64,000 nt of DNA, from assembly GCA_028285585.1 (NCBI GenBank), contig JANQOU010000012.1, forward strand, positions 1 to 64,000, written 5' to 3'. Each line of letters starts with the position of its first letter. The stretch's first letter is position 1. Source of the DNA: Acidimicrobiia bacterium. GTDB lineage: Bacteria; Actinomycetota; Acidimicrobiia; Spongiisociales; ZC4RG35. Below the pieces are notes generated by a model, which was given only the letters and a program-made list of their open reading frames with translations, was not told the origin of the DNA and ran no database searches. A program made the position numbers and the translations under genes. Below are positions 16,732 to 26,738 of this stretch, in pieces.

Positions 16732-17312
16732 CAGCTCTTCCCGTTGCCAGATGAGGCTGCGGCACGGACACTCTCGGTCCCGTTGTAGGCGCCGAGAAGA
16801 CCTGGAGGAGTGATGTCCTCAGGCTTCTTGCCACGCATCTTCGCCACCTCGTCGGGGCGTCTCTGTGAGAGCAAGGCATCCATCGCCGCCTTGGCGACGT
16901 TGAGGTGGGTCGGCGATCCCAGTGACTTGGCCAGAGCGTCCTTGATGCCCGCAGCCTCGAGGATCTGACGCACCGCGCCACCAGCGATGACACCGGTGCC
17001 TGGAGCCGCAGGCTTGACCAGCACCTTGGAGGCACCATGCACGCCAACCTGGGTGTGCACGACGGTTTGGCCTGCCATCGGGATGACCACCATGTCGCGA
17101 CGAGCCTGCTCGATGGCCTTCTGGATGGCTGCCGGGACCTCTTTGGCCTTGCCGTAGCCGATCGCCACCTTGCCGTTGCCGTCACCGACGACAACCAGGG
17201 CTGTGAAGCTGAAGCGCCGGCCACCCTTGACCACTTTCGCCACCCGGTTGATCTGGATGACGCGCTCGTCGTATTGGCTTTGCTCGCTGCCTGGGCGGTT
17301 TTGTCGTGCCAT
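16731..17312 (-). CDS. rpsE: 30S ribosomal protein S5
   Basis: S5 (uS5) lines the mRNA entry tunnel and influences decoding accuracy. The 193-residue protein has the double-stranded RNA-binding-like N domain ([20 protein letters not shown]) and the C-terminal domain with [20 protein letters not shown]. The short C-terminal tail after residue 170 is Ala/Ser/Gly-rich. It starts in a TAATG overlap with rplR. Confidence 0.97.
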   Translation of the reverse strand: MARQNRPGSEQSQYDERVIQINRVAKVVKGGRRFSFTALVVVGDGNGKVAIGYGKAKEVPAAIQKAIEQARRDMVVIPMAGQTVVHTQVGVHGASKVLVKPAAPGTGVIAGGAVRQILEAAGIKDALAKSLGSPTHLNVAKAAMDALLSQRRPDEVAKMRGKKPEDITPPGLLGAYNGTESVRAAASSGNGKS

Positions 17313-17665
17313 TAGAAAGAAAGTCCTTCCTCACGCGCAGCGTCGGCCAGTGCCTTCACCTTGCCGTGGAACTTGTAACCGCCACGATCGAACACCACAT
17401 GCTCGACTCCCGCATCCTTGGCACGAGTCGCCACGAGGGCTCCGACCTTGGAAGCGGTGTCGATGTTGAGCGCACCCGCGCGGAGATCCGACTCCTGGGA
17501 GGAGGCGGACGCCAGCGTGCGGCCCTCGATGTCATCGATCACCTGGGCGTAGATGTACTTGTTGCTCCGGAACACGGCCAGCCGGGGACGCTCGGACGTT
17601 CCACGAACGTTCTTGCGCACACGGGCATGACGGCGTGACCGGGCATCTTTGCGGGACACGGCCAT
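17312..17665 (-). CDS. rplR: 50S ribosomal protein L18
   Basis: L18 (uL18) binds 5S rRNA. The 117-residue protein from the ATG at 17665 has [20 protein letters not shown] and the [21 protein letters not shown]-terminal motif. The ATG overlaps the rplF stop as TGATG; a GTG one codon earlier is less likely. Confidence 0.97.
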   Translation of the reverse strand: MAVSRKDARSRRHARVRKNVRGTSERPRLAVFRSNKYIYAQVIDDIEGRTLASASSQESDLRAGALNIDTASKVGALVATRAKDAGVEHVVFDRGGYKFHGKVKALADAAREEGLSF

Positions 17666-18201
17666 CACTTACCTGCCTTCCCGGCCTTGCGCCGGACGTA
17701 CTCACCGGAATAGCGAATGCCCTTGCCCTTGTAGGGCTCGGGCGGGCGGACCTTGCGGATGTTGGCCGCGATCTGGCCCACCAGCTCCTTGTCGATGCCA
17801 GAAACACTGATCTTGGTCGGCTCGGGAACCTCGAATGTGATCCCGTCCGGGGCCTCGACCAGCACGGAGTGGCTGAAGCCCACCTGGAGCTCAATCGCCT
17901 TGCCCTTGAGAGCGGCGCGATAACCGACACCTTGGATCTCGAGGTCTTTCTGGAAGCCCTCGGAGACGCCGACGACCATGTTGTTGAGCAGGGCTCGACT
18001 CAAGCCGTGGAGTGCCTTCGACTCACGGGCATCGTCAGGCCGGGTCACTGTCAACGTGTCACCTTCCTGTTCAAAGCCGATGCGCTCGTTGAACTCCCGG
18101 CGAAGCTCGCCCTTGGAGCCCTTCACCGTCACCACCTGGCCGTCGACCTTGACGTCGACGCCGGACGGGACCGTGATGGGGCTCTTGCCTACACGACTCA
18201 T
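17665..18201 (-). CDS. rplF: 50S ribosomal protein L6
   Basis: L6 (uL6) lies at the factor-binding side of the large subunit. From the ATG at 18201 it has 178 residues, starting [19 protein letters not shown] and ending with the [19 protein letters not shown] motif. Codons further upstream overlap rpsH and are not part of it. The gap to the rpsH stop is one base. Confidence 0.97.
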   Translation of the reverse strand: MSRVGKSPITVPSGVDVKVDGQVVTVKGSKGELRREFNERIGFEQEGDTLTVTRPDDARESKALHGLSRALLNNMVVGVSEGFQKDLEIQGVGYRAALKGKAIELQVGFSHSVLVEAPDGITFEVPEPTKISVSGIDKELVGQIAANIRKVRPPEPYKGKGIRYSGEYVRRKAGKAGK

Positions 18202-18202
18202 C

Positions 18203-18601
18203 TCACCACACCTCGCATACGACCTCTCCCCCGAGACGACGCTTGCGCGCCTCACGGTCGGGAAGAAGTCCCTGACTGGTGGATACGACGGCGACACCGA
18301 GGCCGCCTTGGACACGAGGAAGCTGCTTGGCGCCTCGGTAAACCCGGTGGCCGGGACGCGAGATCCGCTTGATGCCCTCTATGGCAGGGCGACGCCTGTC
18401 GCCGTAGCGGAGCACCAGCTCCAACTCACGCCGATGGGCGTCTTCGCTCACCTCGAAGCGGTCGATGTAGCCCTCGTCGACGAGGATTTGTGCGATGCCG
18501 ACTTTCATCTTCGAAGACGGCATGGACACCCGCTCGTGACCGACCGCAACGGCGTTGCGGACCCTGGCGAGCATGTCTGCGATTGGATCTGTGACTGGCA
18601 T
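18203..18601 (-). CDS. rpsH: 30S ribosomal protein S8
   Basis: S8 (uS8) binds helix 21 of 16S rRNA; in E. coli it also represses the spc operon. The 132-residue protein starts [18 protein letters not shown] at 18601. It has the [19 protein letters not shown] stretch and ends with the family signature GGEVVCEVW. It is 2 bp downstream of rpsN. Confidence 0.97.
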   Translation of the reverse strand: MPVTDPIADMLARVRNAVAVGHERVSMPSSKMKVGIAQILVDEGYIDRFEVSEDAHRRELELVLRYGDRRRPAIEGIKRISRPGHRVYRGAKQLPRVQGGLGVAVVSTSQGLLPDREARKRRLGGEVVCEVW

Positions 18602-18603
18602 CG

Positions 18604-18789
18604 TTACCACGAAGCCTTTCTGACACCGGGAAGCTCGCCCTTGGAGGCCAGCTCGCGCACGCAGATCCGGCACATGCCGAAGTCACGCAGGTAGGCGCGG
18701 CTGCGGCCACACCGCCGGCAGCGGTTGTAGCCGCGAACCTTGAACTTCGGCTCGCGATTGGCCTTGGCGATCATTGATTTCTTAGCCAT
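18604..18789 (-). CDS. rpsN: 30S ribosomal protein S14, zinc-binding type
   Basis: This is the short 61-residue type Z S14 (uS14), with two CxxC pairs (NRCRRCGR and MCRICVREL) that bind zinc. The start at 18789 gives [20 protein letters not shown]. Many actinobacteria also keep a zinc-free paralogue elsewhere for zinc-poor growth; none is visible here. It lies 22 bp after rplE. Confidence 0.97.
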   Translation of the reverse strand: MAKKSMIAKANREPKFKVRGYNRCRRCGRSRAYLRDFGMCRICVRELASKGELPGVRKASW

Positions 18790-18811
18790 TGAAACTCCTA
18801 TACCTGCGCTT

Positions 18812-19372
18812 CTAAACCTGCGCCTCGGCCCGGCGGAACGGGAACCCGAACGCATCGAGCAAGGCCCTGCCTCCCTCGTCGTCGTCCGCTGTGGTGACGA
18901 TTGTGATGTTGAGGCCACGAGTGGTCGTGACCCGGTCGAAGTCGATCTCGGGGAAGATCAGCTGCTCGGAAGCTCCGACGCTGTAGTTGCCGTGGCCATC
19001 GAACGCCTTCGGGTTGAGGCCGCGGAAGTCGCGGACCCTCGGGATGGCGATCGAGAGCAGACGATCGAAGAACTCCCACATCCGGTCGCCACGCAAGGTG
19101 ACTGACACGCCAATGGGCATGCCTTCACGCAGCTTGAAGTTGGCGATCGACTTGCGAGCCCGGTTGATACGGGGCTTCTGTCCCGAGATCAGGCCCAGCT
19201 CGTCGAGCGCCTCATCTATGGCCTTCTTGTCGGCGATGGCGTCGCCGAGACCCATGTTGAGGACGATCTTGTCCAGTGTGGGGACCTGCATCGGGTTGTC
19301 GAAGCCGAGCTGCTCTTGGAGCTTGGCCTTGATCTCGTCCCGGTAGCGGCTCTTGAGGCGTGCTTCGCTCAC
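18812..19372 (-). CDS. rplE: 50S ribosomal protein L5
   Basis: L5 (uL5) binds 5S rRNA and contacts the P-site tRNA. The 186-residue protein has [18 protein letters not shown] and [18 protein letters not shown], both typical. The start is a GTG at 19372 that overlaps the rplX stop as GTGA. Confidence 0.97.
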   Translation of the reverse strand: MSEARLKSRYRDEIKAKLQEQLGFDNPMQVPTLDKIVLNMGLGDAIADKKAIDEALDELGLISGQKPRINRARKSIANFKLREGMPIGVSVTLRGDRMWEFFDRLLSIAIPRVRDFRGLNPKAFDGHGNYSVGASEQLIFPEIDFDRVTTTRGLNITIVTTADDDEGGRALLDAFGFPFRRAEAQV

Positions 19373-19680
19373 AGGTCACCTCCGCACTTGACGCAGACGC
19401 GGTGCTTGTTGCCGTCGTCGTCGAACCGCTGACCGATGCGGGTCGGACCGCACTTGTCGCAGACGATCATCACGTTGGAGACATCGATCGGCATGTCCTT
19501 GTCGATGATCCCGCCTTGCATGGTCTGACCGGTCGGCTTGGTGTGACGCTTGGCGGTGTTGACCCCTTCGACCAGGACCTTGTTCCGGTCCGGGTAGACG
19601 TGCGAGATCTTCGACTCCTTGCCGGCGTCCTTGCCGGCAATGACCATCACCGTGTCACCATTCTTGAGTTTCACGAGCAA
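19369..19680 (-). CDS. rplX: 50S ribosomal protein L24
   Basis: L24 (uL24) initiates large-subunit assembly near the exit tunnel. The 103-residue protein contains the KOW motif ([19 protein letters not shown]) and a C-terminal CDKCGPTR...CVKCGG pair of CxxC motifs, suggesting a zinc-binding tail. It is 25 bp after rplN. Confidence 0.97.
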   Translation of the reverse strand: MLVKLKNGDTVMVIAGKDAGKESKISHVYPDRNKVLVEGVNTAKRHTKPTGQTMQGGIIDKDMPIDVSNVMIVCDKCGPTRIGQRFDDDGNKHRVCVKCGGDL

Positions 19681-19705
19681 ACCTCCTGCGAGCGCGGCAG
19701 CGTCA

Positions 19706-20074
19706 TCAGAGCACTTCCGGGGCTAGGGAGACGATCCGCATGAATCGGTGATCGCGCAGCTCTCTCGCCACAGGACCGAAGATGCGGGTCCCGCGGGGCT
19801 GGCGATTGGTGTCGATGATCACACAGGCGTTGTCGTCGAAACGGATGTAGGTGCCGTCGGGCCGGCGTGACTCCTTCTTGGTGCGGACGACGACGGCGCG
19901 CACGACCTCACCTTTCTTCACCGAACCACCCGGGTTGGCCTCTTTGATCGTGCCCACAATCACGTCGCCAACGCCCGCATAGCGGCGAGACGAGCCCCCG
20001 AGCACGCGAATGCAGAGCAGTTCGCGGGCACCGGTGTTGTCGGCCACCTTGAGACGGGACTCCTGCTGGATCAT
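19706..20074 (-). CDS. rplN: 50S ribosomal protein L14
   Basis: L14 (uL14) lies at the subunit interface. The 122-residue protein starts [19 protein letters not shown] and contains the [20 protein letters not shown] and [20 protein letters not shown] motifs. The ATG overlaps the rpsQ stop as ATGA. Confidence 0.98.
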   Translation of the reverse strand: MIQQESRLKVADNTGARELLCIRVLGGSSRRYAGVGDVIVGTIKEANPGGSVKKGEVVRAVVVRTKKESRRPDGTYIRFDDNACVIIDTNRQPRGTRIFGPVARELRDHRFMRIVSLAPEVL

Positions 20075-20331
20075 CTGGCGCGCTCCACCACTTCGACCAC
20101 ACGCCAGCGCTTCTGCTTGCTGATCGGGCGGGTTTCCATGATCCGGACCGTGTCGCCGACATTGGCGTCGTTGGTCTCGTCGTGGGCATGAAGCTTGGTC
20201 GCGCTCCGCACGATCTTGTCGTAGCGCGGGTGCTTGGCCGAGTTGGGCACTTCGACGGTCACCGTCTTGTCACGGGCGTCTGACACGACAACACCGACAC
20301 GCACTTTGCGACGGTTTCGGGTATCAGTCAT
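20071..20331 (-). CDS. rpsQ: 30S ribosomal protein S17
   Basis: S17 (uS17) is a primary 16S rRNA-binding protein. The 86-residue protein has [20 protein letters not shown] and the [22 protein letters not shown]-fold signature. It is coupled to rpmC by TGATG and to rplN by ATGA. Confidence 0.97.
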   Translation of the reverse strand: MTDTRNRRKVRVGVVVSDARDKTVTVEVPNSAKHPRYDKIVRSATKLHAHDETNDANVGDTVRIMETRPISKQKRWRVVEVVERAR

Positions 20332-20558
20332 CAGGCACTCTCCTCGGCGGCGTCAACGGCAGTTGCCGACGCCAGTTCTCTCTCGCGCATAACAGTCAGC
20401 ATGCGAGCGATCTCTCTCTTCACTTCACCGATGCGGGCGGTGTTGTCGAGCTGGTTCGTGGCCAGCTGGAAGCGAAGATTGAACTTCTCTTCCTTGGCTT
20501 CTGTCAGAGCCTCCATAAGCTCCTCGTCCGTCATCTCACGGATCTCCGCAGCGTTCAT
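20331..20558 (-). CDS. rpmC: 50S ribosomal protein L29
   Basis: L29 (uL29) is a two-helix protein near the exit tunnel. From the ATG at 20558 it has 75 residues, starting [18 protein letters not shown] with [20 protein letters not shown]. The C terminus carries a short acidic Ala/Glu tail. The ATG overlaps the rplP stop as ATGA. Confidence 0.96.
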   Translation of the reverse strand: MNAAEIREMTDEELMEALTEAKEEKFNLRFQLATNQLDNTARIGEVKREIARMLTVMRERELASATAVDAAEESA

Positions 20559-20968
20559 GCGTCCTCCCTGGTGACGAAACGAGTCTTGATCGGCAGCTTG
20601 TGACTGGCCTTTCGCATGGCCTCTCGGGCAAGGTCCTCGGGCACACCGGCGAGTTCGAACATCACACGGCCGGGCTTGACCACGGCAACCCAAAACTCTG
20701 GGTTCCCCTTGCCCGAGCCCATCCGGGTCTCGGCGGGCTTCTGGGTCACGGGCTTGTCGGGGAAGATGTTGATCCACACCTTCCCGCCACGCTTGACCGC
20801 TCGCGTGATGGCGACACGGCTTGACTCGATCTGACGGGAAGTAATCCAACCCGGCTCGAGAGCCTGCAACCCGTACTCACCGAAGGTGACCTTGGTCCCG
20901 CCTTTGGCTACGCCGGACATGCGCCCGCGATGCACCTTGCGGTGCTTCGTTCTCTTGGGCATCAACAT
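20555..20968 (-). CDS. rplP: 50S ribosomal protein L16
   Basis: L16 (uL16) sits by the peptidyl-transferase centre and A-site tRNA. From the ATG at 20968 the protein has 137 residues and opens [36 protein letters not shown] and [19 protein letters not shown] follow. It starts 7 bp after the rpsC stop. Confidence 0.97.
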   Translation of the reverse strand: MLMPKRTKHRKVHRGRMSGVAKGGTKVTFGEYGLQALEPGWITSRQIESSRVAITRAVKRGGKVWINIFPDKPVTQKPAETRMGSGKGNPEFWVAVVKPGRVMFELAGVPEDLAREAMRKASHKLPIKTRFVTREDA

Positions 20969-20975
20969 GTCGTAC

Positions 20976-22013
20976 TTACTCCTCTTCCTTCGCTGAGGAC
21001 TCGTCGGCAACTTGTGCCGAGGTCTCCTGCAACGACTCCGTGGTCGCGCCCTCGTCGGACGAAGGCACAGAAGAAGCGTCAGCTTCTTCATTCGTTCCCT
21101 CGTCAGAGGGAACGACCTGTTCATCTTGGGCGCTCTCATACTGCACCTGAGCCTCGGCGGCAGTGGGACGACGCCCGCCACCTGCCTCGATCAGCTTGGG
21201 CTTGCCATCACTGGCACCGGTCTCGACAACCGGTCGCTTGCCGCCACCGGCCTCGATGAGACGAGTCTCTTTCTTCTCCCCGGCCGCCTCTTCGGCTCGT
21301 GACCTGAGGCTCTTCTGGGTGCGGCGAGCCGGCCCGCCAGTGGCGAGATCGGCCTCGGCAGCGATCCGCTCACCTGAGATGACCGAACGCTCCATGACGT
21401 CACCGCGATAGACCCAAACCTTGATGCCGATGGCACCGACCGTGGTGCGAGCGGTTGCGGTCCCGTAGTCGATGTCGGCACGCAGAGTGTGCAGAGGCAC
21501 TCGGCCTTCGCGGTACCACTCCCGGCGTCCCATGTCGGCTCCACCAAGACGACCCTTCGCCTCGACCCGGACACCTTCGGCGCCGGCCTTCAACGCTGAG
21601 GCGACGGCTCGTTTCATGGCCCTGCGGAAGGCAATTCGGTTCTCGATCTGATCGGCAATGCCCCGCGCCAAGAGCGCGGCGTCGAGATCCGGGTCCTTCA
21701 CCTCGTTGATGTTGAGCTTGATCCTGCGATCGGTCATGGCCTCGAGGCCGTTGCGAAGCCGCTCGGCCTCCGAGCCCTTGCGCCCGATCACAACGCCCGG
21801 ACGGGCAGTGTGGATGTCAACGATCAGCCGGTCACGGGTGCGCTCGATGTCGATGCGCGAGACCGCGCCACGCTGGAGCTCGCCGCGCAGGTAGTCGCGG
21901 ATCCTCCAGTCCTCGTTGACGAAGTCGGCGTACTCCTTCTCGGAGAACCACTTCGACTTCCAATCGGTGGCGACACCCAGCCTGAACGAGTAGGGGTGTG
22001 TCTTCTGACCCAT
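20976..22013 (-). CDS. rpsC: 30S ribosomal protein S3 with long acidic C-terminal extension
   Basis: S3 (uS3) forms part of the mRNA entry channel and its helicase activity. The first 215 or so residues are canonical: the N-terminal KH domain with [18 protein letters not shown] and the C domain with [20 protein letters not shown]. The protein is 345 residues, about 120 longer than most. The extra tail has two copies of a LIEAGGG(K/R)RP motif followed by an Asp/Glu/Ser-rich stretch to the end. The tail is in frame, with GC content and codon use like the rest, so it is not a frameshift artefact. The ATG overlaps the rplV stop. Confidence 0.97.
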   Translation of the reverse strand: MGQKTHPYSFRLGVATDWKSKWFSEKEYADFVNEDWRIRDYLRGELQRGAVSRIDIERTRDRLIVDIHTARPGVVIGRKGSEAERLRNGLEAMTDRRIKLNINEVKDPDLDAALLARGIADQIENRIAFRRAMKRAVASALKAGAEGVRVEAKGRLGGADMGRREWYREGRVPLHTLRADIDYGTATARTTVGAIGIKVWVYRGDVMERSVISGERIAAEADLATGGPARRTQKSLRSRAEEAAGEKKETRLIEAGGGKRPVVETGASDGKPKLIEAGGGRRPTAAEAQVQYESAQDEQVVPSDEGTNEEADASSVPSSDEGATTESLQETSAQVADESSAKEEE

Positions 22014-22369
22014 CAGTTCACCTCCTCGTCCAACTCGGACATGTCGTCGACGACAATCGTTATGTGACTGGTCCGCTTGTCGATGCGCGTGGCGCGTCCA
22101 CGCGCTCTTGGGCGAAACCGCTTCAACGTCGGACCTTCGTCTGCAAAGGCCTCGCTGATGTACAGATCCTCTGCGTCCAGTGCGTGGTTGTGCTCGGCGT
22201 TGGCCACAGCCGACTTCAGAGTCTTCGAGATCGGCACGGCAGCGCCGCGTTGCGTGAGCCGCAACACGTCTTCGGCCTCTTCAACGGGAAGACCGCGGAC
22301 GAGGTCGAGCACGCGACGCACCTTGTAGGGCGACTGACGCACGTAGCGGGAGTGAGCTTTGACTCTCAT
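22013..22369 (-). CDS. rplV: 50S ribosomal protein L22
   Basis: L22 (uL22) lines the exit tunnel; its beta hairpin is a macrolide-resistance site. The 118-residue protein has [20 protein letters not shown] and the hairpin region [18 protein letters not shown], which looks wild type. It is coupled to rpsS by ATGA and to rpsC by TGATG. Confidence 0.97.
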   Translation of the reverse strand: MRVKAHSRYVRQSPYKVRRVLDLVRGLPVEEAEDVLRLTQRGAAVPISKTLKSAVANAEHNHALDAEDLYISEAFADEGPTLKRFRPRARGRATRIDKRTSHITIVVDDMSELDEEVN

Positions 22370-22641
22370 CGCTTCGCAGCTGCCTTGTCGGCGTGGCCGC
22401 GGAAGGTCCGCGTCGGGGCGAACTCCCCGAGTTTGTGACCAACCATCGACTCTGTGATGTAAACCGGGACGTGCTTGCGGCCGTCGTGGACAGCCAGAGT
22501 GTGCCCGATCATCTCCGGGATGATCGTGGAGCGACGTGACCAGGTCCTGATCACACGCTTCTGGCCCGTCCGGTTGAGCTCGTCCACCTTGTTGGCGAGG
22601 TGCTCGTCCACGAAGGGGCCTTTCTTCAATGAGCGGCTCAT
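22366..22641 (-). CDS. rpsS: 30S ribosomal protein S19
   Basis: S19 (uS19) is in the small-subunit head. From the ATG at 22641 it has 91 residues: [19 protein letters not shown], then [20 protein letters not shown] and [19 protein letters not shown]. The ATG overlaps the rplB stop as ATGA. Confidence 0.98.
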   Translation of the reverse strand: MSRSLKKGPFVDEHLANKVDELNRTGQKRVIRTWSRRSTIIPEMIGHTLAVHDGRKHVPVYITESMVGHKLGEFAPTRTFRGHADKAAAKR

Positions 22642-23471
22642 CGTCTTCCCTTCTTGGTACGGCGGCGCACTATGTACTTGTTGGAAGCCTTCTTCTTGCT
22701 GCGGGTGCGGCCCTCGGGCTTGCCCCACGGGCTGACGGGGTGACGGCCACCCGACGACTTGCCCTCACCACCACCGAGGGGGTGGTCGACGGGGTTCATG
22801 GCGACACCCCGAGTCTGGGGGCGAACACCCTTCCACCGCTTGCGGCCGGCCTTGCCCAGCTTGACCAGCTCTGCCTCGGTGTTGCCAACCTGACCCACCG
22901 TGGCACGGCAGTCCAGAGGCACCTGCCGCATCTCACCAGAGGGGAGGCGGAGCAGGGCGAGGTCACCCTCTTTGGACATGAGCTGCACGGAGGCACCCGC
23001 TGAGCGAGCCATCTTGGCTCCGCCGCCCGGGCGCATCTCTATGGCGTGAACCAGCGTTCCAGCCGGGATGTTGCGCAACGGAAGAGCATTGCCTGGCTTA
23101 ATCTCGGCACCTGAGCCGGACTCGACACGGTCGCCGACTCTCACACCCAGAGGGGCGAGGATGTAGCGCTTCTCGCCGTCCGCATAGTTGAGGAGAGCGA
23201 TGCGAGCGTTGCGGTTCGGGTCGTACTGGATCGAGGCGACACGGGCGGGGATCCCGTCCTTGCCGCGCTTGAAGTCGATCACGCGGTAGCGCTGCTTGTG
23301 ACCGCCTCCGCGATGACGCGAGGTGATGCGACCGTCGGTGTTGCGGCCACCTGTCTTGGACTTCTTGTCGATCAGCGCCTTCTCCGGCTTCGAATCCGTG
23401 ATCTCGGCAAAATCCGAGACGGTCTGGAAGCGACGACCGGGTGAAGTGGGCTTGCGTTTCTTGACTGCCAT
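22638..23471 (-). CDS. rplB: 50S ribosomal protein L2
   Basis: L2 (uL2) is needed for subunit association and peptidyl transfer. The 277-residue protein starts [15 protein letters not shown] at 23471 and carries [20 protein letters not shown] and the conserved [18 protein letters not shown] region with the His implicated in activity. It is one base after the rplW stop. Confidence 0.98.
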   Translation of the reverse strand: MAVKKRKPTSPGRRFQTVSDFAEITDSKPEKALIDKKSKTGGRNTDGRITSRHRGGGHKQRYRVIDFKRGKDGIPARVASIQYDPNRNARIALLNYADGEKRYILAPLGVRVGDRVESGSGAEIKPGNALPLRNIPAGTLVHAIEMRPGGGAKMARSAGASVQLMSKEGDLALLRLPSGEMRQVPLDCRATVGQVGNTEAELVKLGKAGRKRWKGVRPQTRGVAMNPVDHPLGGGEGKSSGGRHPVSPWGKPEGRTRSKKKASNKYIVRRRTKKGRR

Positions 23472-23472
23472 C

Positions 23473-23760
23473 TCAGACTCCAAAGAGGTCGATCGAGTCG
23501 CCTTCGGCGAGCGTGACCACTGCCCGCTTCACGTCCTTGCGACGGCCGTACTTGTATCCGTAGCGCTTGCGCTTCCCCTTGCGATTCATCGTGTTCACCC
23601 TCACGACCCGGACGTCGAACACCTGCTCGACGGCGTCGCGGATCTCCTCCTTGTTGGAGCGGGGATCGACCTCGAACGTGTAGGAGTTGTGCTCCTCGAT
23701 CAAGTCGTACGACTTCTCCGAGACAATCGGGGCGAGGATCACGTCGTGTGCCATTTTCAT
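23473..23760 (-). CDS. rplW: 50S ribosomal protein L23
   Basis: L23 (uL23) is at the exit-tunnel mouth and docks trigger factor and SRP. The 95-residue protein has [20 protein letters not shown] and [20 protein letters not shown]. The ATG overlaps the rplD stop as ATGA. Confidence 0.97.
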   Translation of the reverse strand: MKMAHDVILAPIVSEKSYDLIEEHNSYTFEVDPRSNKEEIRDAVEQVFDVRVVRVNTMNRKGKRKRYGYKYGRRKDVKRAVVTLAEGDSIDLFGV

Positions 23761-24428
23761 GCTTCGTCATCCTTGACAAAGTCGTCACCACTCACCTCAT
23801 AGGCACTCGAGTGGCCAACCGAGCCGACTGTGTGCGACGTGAAAACCACCTGGTCCGACCAGAGCACGTCGTAAGGAGTCAGGTGACCTGGCTCCACTAC
23901 ACGAACTTCGGGCAAGTTGCGGAAGGACTTGCCGGCCGTGCCGTCGACCTGGCCGAGAACCACCAGGGTCTTGCCATCGGCACCCATGCCACCGAGAAGA
24001 CCCACAGCCTGCTTGGTCTTCGGAGCCGACCAGTCGATGTCGTCAACGACCATGACTGCCTCCTCCGAGGCGCGGGCAGATAGGGCACTGCGTAGAGCGA
24101 GACGCTTCATCTTCTTGGGGGTGCGCTGGCTGTAGTCCCTCGGCTTGGGGCCATGGGCCACACCGCCGCCGACCCATTGCGGGGAGCGAATGGAGCCGTG
24201 CCGTGCCCGGCCGAGGCCTTTCTGCCGCCATGGCTTCCTGCCACCGCCACGCACTTCGCTGCGAGTCTTGGTGCTCGCCGTTCCCCGGCGGGCAGCAGCT
24301 AGTTGGGCGGTCACCACCTGATGGAGAACATCCAGGTTGGGCTCGATCCCGAACACCTCGGCGTCGAGCTCGATGTCGCCACTCTTCTTGCCATTGGCCT
24401 TGAAGAGAGGTGCTTTCACGTCAGCCAC
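23757..24428 (-). CDS. rplD: 50S ribosomal protein L4
   Basis: L4 (uL4) reaches into the exit tunnel; in E. coli it also represses the S10 operon. The 223-residue protein has the tunnel loop [20 protein letters not shown], a macrolide-related site that looks wild type. The start overlaps the end of rplC by 8 bp. Confidence 0.97.
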   Translation of the reverse strand: MADVKAPLFKANGKKSGDIELDAEVFGIEPNLDVLHQVVTAQLAAARRGTASTKTRSEVRGGGRKPWRQKGLGRARHGSIRSPQWVGGGVAHGPKPRDYSQRTPKKMKRLALRSALSARASEEAVMVVDDIDWSAPKTKQAVGLLGGMGADGKTLVVLGQVDGTAGKSFRNLPEVRVVEPGHLTPYDVLWSDQVVFTSHTVGSVGHSSAYEVSGDDFVKDDEA

Positions 24429-25059
24429 GAGCCTTCACCGCCTCCCTGACCAGCACCACCGAGCCTTTGGGTCCGGGGACCGACCCGTTGAGCAGGAGCA
24501 GCCCGCGCTCGGCGTCGACACCGGCAACTTCGAGATTCAAGTTTGTGACCTTCTCGCCACCCATGCGACCCGCCATGCGCATCCCTTTGAAGACGCGGGC
24601 CGGTGTTGCGCAAGCTCCGATGGAGCCGGGGGCACGGTGCTTCTTGTGGTTTCCGTGTGAGGCGCCCTGGCCTTTGAAGTTGTGACGCTTCATCACACCG
24701 GCAAAGCCTTTGCCTTTGGACACTCCGGCGACGTCGGCCTTGATCCCGGCCTCAAACATCTCCTCGACCTTGATCTCCTGGCCCACAGTGAACTCCGACG
24801 GGTCTTCGACCTTGATCTCGACCAGGTGCCCGGCCGGGGCCACTCCAGCCTTGGCGTAGTGCCCGGCTGTGGGCTTGTTGACGTTTGCCGCCTTCACGTC
24901 GCCATAGGAGATCTGAATGGCGTTGTAGCCATCCGTCTCCGTTGTCTTGACTTGGACGACGTGGACGGGGCCAGCCTTGACGACAGTCACGGGTATCGCC
25001 CGTGCCTCGTCGTCGAAGATCTGGGTCATGCCCAACTTCTGTCCGAGAATTGCTTTCAT
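24421..25059 (-). CDS. rplC: 50S ribosomal protein L3
   Basis: L3 (uL3) is an early-assembly protein near the peptidyl-transferase centre. The 212-residue protein starts [20 protein letters not shown] and carries [20 protein letters not shown]. It is separated from rpsJ by a 110-bp gap with stem-loops. Confidence 0.98.
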   Translation of the reverse strand: MKAILGQKLGMTQIFDDEARAIPVTVVKAGPVHVVQVKTTETDGYNAIQISYGDVKAANVNKPTAGHYAKAGVAPAGHLVEIKVEDPSEFTVGQEIKVEEMFEAGIKADVAGVSKGKGFAGVMKRHNFKGQGASHGNHKKHRAPGSIGACATPARVFKGMRMAGRMGGEKVTNLNLEVAGVDAERGLLLLNGSVPGPKGSVVLVREAVKARG

Positions 25060-25169
25060 CGCAGTTTCTTCCTCAGGGGGGCGACCCCCTTGAAACCCCC
25101 GCCAGGGACAGAGCCGTGCTCTGCAGGCTGGGATCGCTTCGCGGGGTTCGCTGTATTCATCGCAGGTCC
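25060..25169 (-). other. Structured rpsJ-rplC intergenic leader
   Basis: This 110-bp gap is much longer than the others in the run. The minus-strand RNA can form CAGAGC-ACG-GCUCUG and, nearer rplC, a G5/C5 hairpin (GGGGG-UCG-CCCCC) flanked by GUUUC and GAAAC, just before the rplC start. No promoter hexamers stand out. An internal regulatory or processing element is possible. Confidence 0.4.
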
Positions 25170-25481
25170 TTAGAGCTTGATCTCTACATCTACACCGGCA
25201 GGAAGCTCGAGACGCATCAGCGAGTCGACCGTCTTCGGGGTCGGCTCGAGGATGTCGATCAAGCGCTTGTGGATCCGCATCTCGAAGTGCTCACGGCTGT
25301 CCTTGTGGACATGCGGCCCCCGCACCACGCAGTAACGGTGGATCTCCGTCGGAAGAGGAACCGGTCCCTTGATCTTCGCCTGGGTGCGAAGCACGGTCTC
25401 CGTGATCTTCTTCGACGACTCATCCACGACGTTGTGGTCGTAGGCCTTGAGCCTGATGCGGATCTTCTGCTCGTCTGCCAT
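25170..25481 (-). CDS. rpsJ: 30S ribosomal protein S10
   Basis: S10 (uS10) is in the small-subunit head and, as NusE, also serves transcription antitermination. The 103-residue protein contains [20 protein letters not shown] and the [20 protein letters not shown] motif. The ATG overlaps the tuf stop as TAATG, so the str and S10 operons are fused. Confidence 0.98.
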   Translation of the reverse strand: MADEQKIRIRLKAYDHNVVDESSKKITETVLRTQAKIKGPVPLPTEIHRYCVVRGPHVHKDSREHFEMRIHKRLIDILEPTPKTVDSLMRLELPAGVDVEIKL

Positions 25482-26671
25482 TACTTGGTGATCTTCACTA
25501 CTCGTCCGGCGCCGACGGTCCGGCCACCCTCACGGATGGCAAACCGCAGGCCCTCGTCCATGGCGATCGGGGCGATCAACTCGACGGTCATCTCGGTGTT
25601 GTCACCGGGCATGACCATCTGGGTGCCTTCGGGAAGCTGCACCGTCCCGGTCACGTCTGTTGTGCGGAAGTAGAACTGAGGCCGGTACCCAGGGAAGAAC
25701 GGGTTGTGACGCCCACCCTCTTCCTTCGTGAGCACGTAGACCTGAGCCTCGAAGTCCGTGTGAGGGGTGATCGAACCGGGCTTGGCCAGCACCTGGCCAC
25801 GCTCGACTTCGTCCTTGGCGGTGCCACGAAGGAGAACTCCCACGTTGTCGCCGGCGACGCCTTCGTCGAGCAGCTTGCGGAACATCTCGATTCCGGTAGC
25901 GACCGTCTTCTGAGTGTCCTTGATCCCGACAATTTCCACTTCCTCGTTGACCTTGAGGATCCCCTGCTCAATGCGACCGGTGACCACGGTGCCACGGCCG
26001 GTGATCGAGAACACGTCCTCGATCGACATCAGGAACGGCTTCTCGGTGTCACGCTCGGGGTTCGGGATGAAGTCGTCGACGGAGGACATCAGCTCCATCA
26101 CTTGGTCCATCGCATCGGAATCACCCTCGAGGGCCTTCAGGGCGGAGCCACGGATAACGGGAACGTCGTCACCGGGGAACTCGTACTCGGTGAGCAGATC
26201 GCGCACCTCTAGCTCTACGAGGTCAAGAAGCTCCTCGTCATCGACGAGATCGGCCTTGTTGAGGAACACAACGATGCTCGGCACGCCGACCTGACGGGCG
26301 AGAAGCACGTGCTCACGAGTCTGCGGCATCGGGCCGTCGTCACCGCCGACCACGAGGATCGCACCGTCCACCTGGGCGGCGCCGGTGATCATGTTCTTGA
26401 TGTAGTCGGCGTGCCCGGGCATGTCGACGTGGGCGTAGTGCCGGTTCTCGGTCTCGTACTCGACATGGGAAATCGAGATCGTGATCCCACGCTCTCGCTC
26501 CTCCGGGGCCTTGTCGATGTCCTCGAACGCCTCGAACTGGTTGTTGCCTCCGACCCGCTCAGCCAGAGTCTTGGTGATAGCGGCTGTCAGCGTCGTCTTC
26601 CCATGGTCGATGTGACCCATGGTCCCTACGTTCACGTGCGGCTTGGTCCGCTCGAACTTTTCCTTAGCCAT
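25481..26671 (-). CDS. tuf: Elongation factor Tu
   Basis: EF-Tu delivers aminoacyl-tRNA to the ribosome in a GTP-dependent way. The 396-residue protein has the P-loop GHIDHGKTT, switch I with the RGITIS motif, DMPGHADY, and [10 protein letters not shown] for guanine. Domains II and III follow, with the C-terminal end GRVVKITK. The P-loop has Ile where Val is more usual. It is the only tuf in the window. Confidence 0.98.
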   Translation of the reverse strand: MAKEKFERTKPHVNVGTMGHIDHGKTTLTAAITKTLAERVGGNNQFEAFEDIDKAPEERERGITISISHVEYETENRHYAHVDMPGHADYIKNMITGAAQVDGAILVVGGDDGPMPQTREHVLLARQVGVPSIVVFLNKADLVDDEELLDLVELEVRDLLTEYEFPGDDVPVIRGSALKALEGDSDAMDQVMELMSSVDDFIPNPERDTEKPFLMSIEDVFSITGRGTVVTGRIEQGILKVNEEVEIVGIKDTQKTVATGIEMFRKLLDEGVAGDNVGVLLRGTAKDEVERGQVLAKPGSITPHTDFEAQVYVLTKEEGGRHNPFFPGYRPQFYFRTTDVTGTVQLPEGTQMVMPGDNTEMTVELIAPIAMDEGLRFAIREGGRTVGAGRVVKITK

Positions 26672-26738
26672 CGTCTTGCTCTCCTAGTTGTTCCTTGGTC
26701 TCAGGCCACGGCCGATTTCATCGACGTGTGTGATTGCA

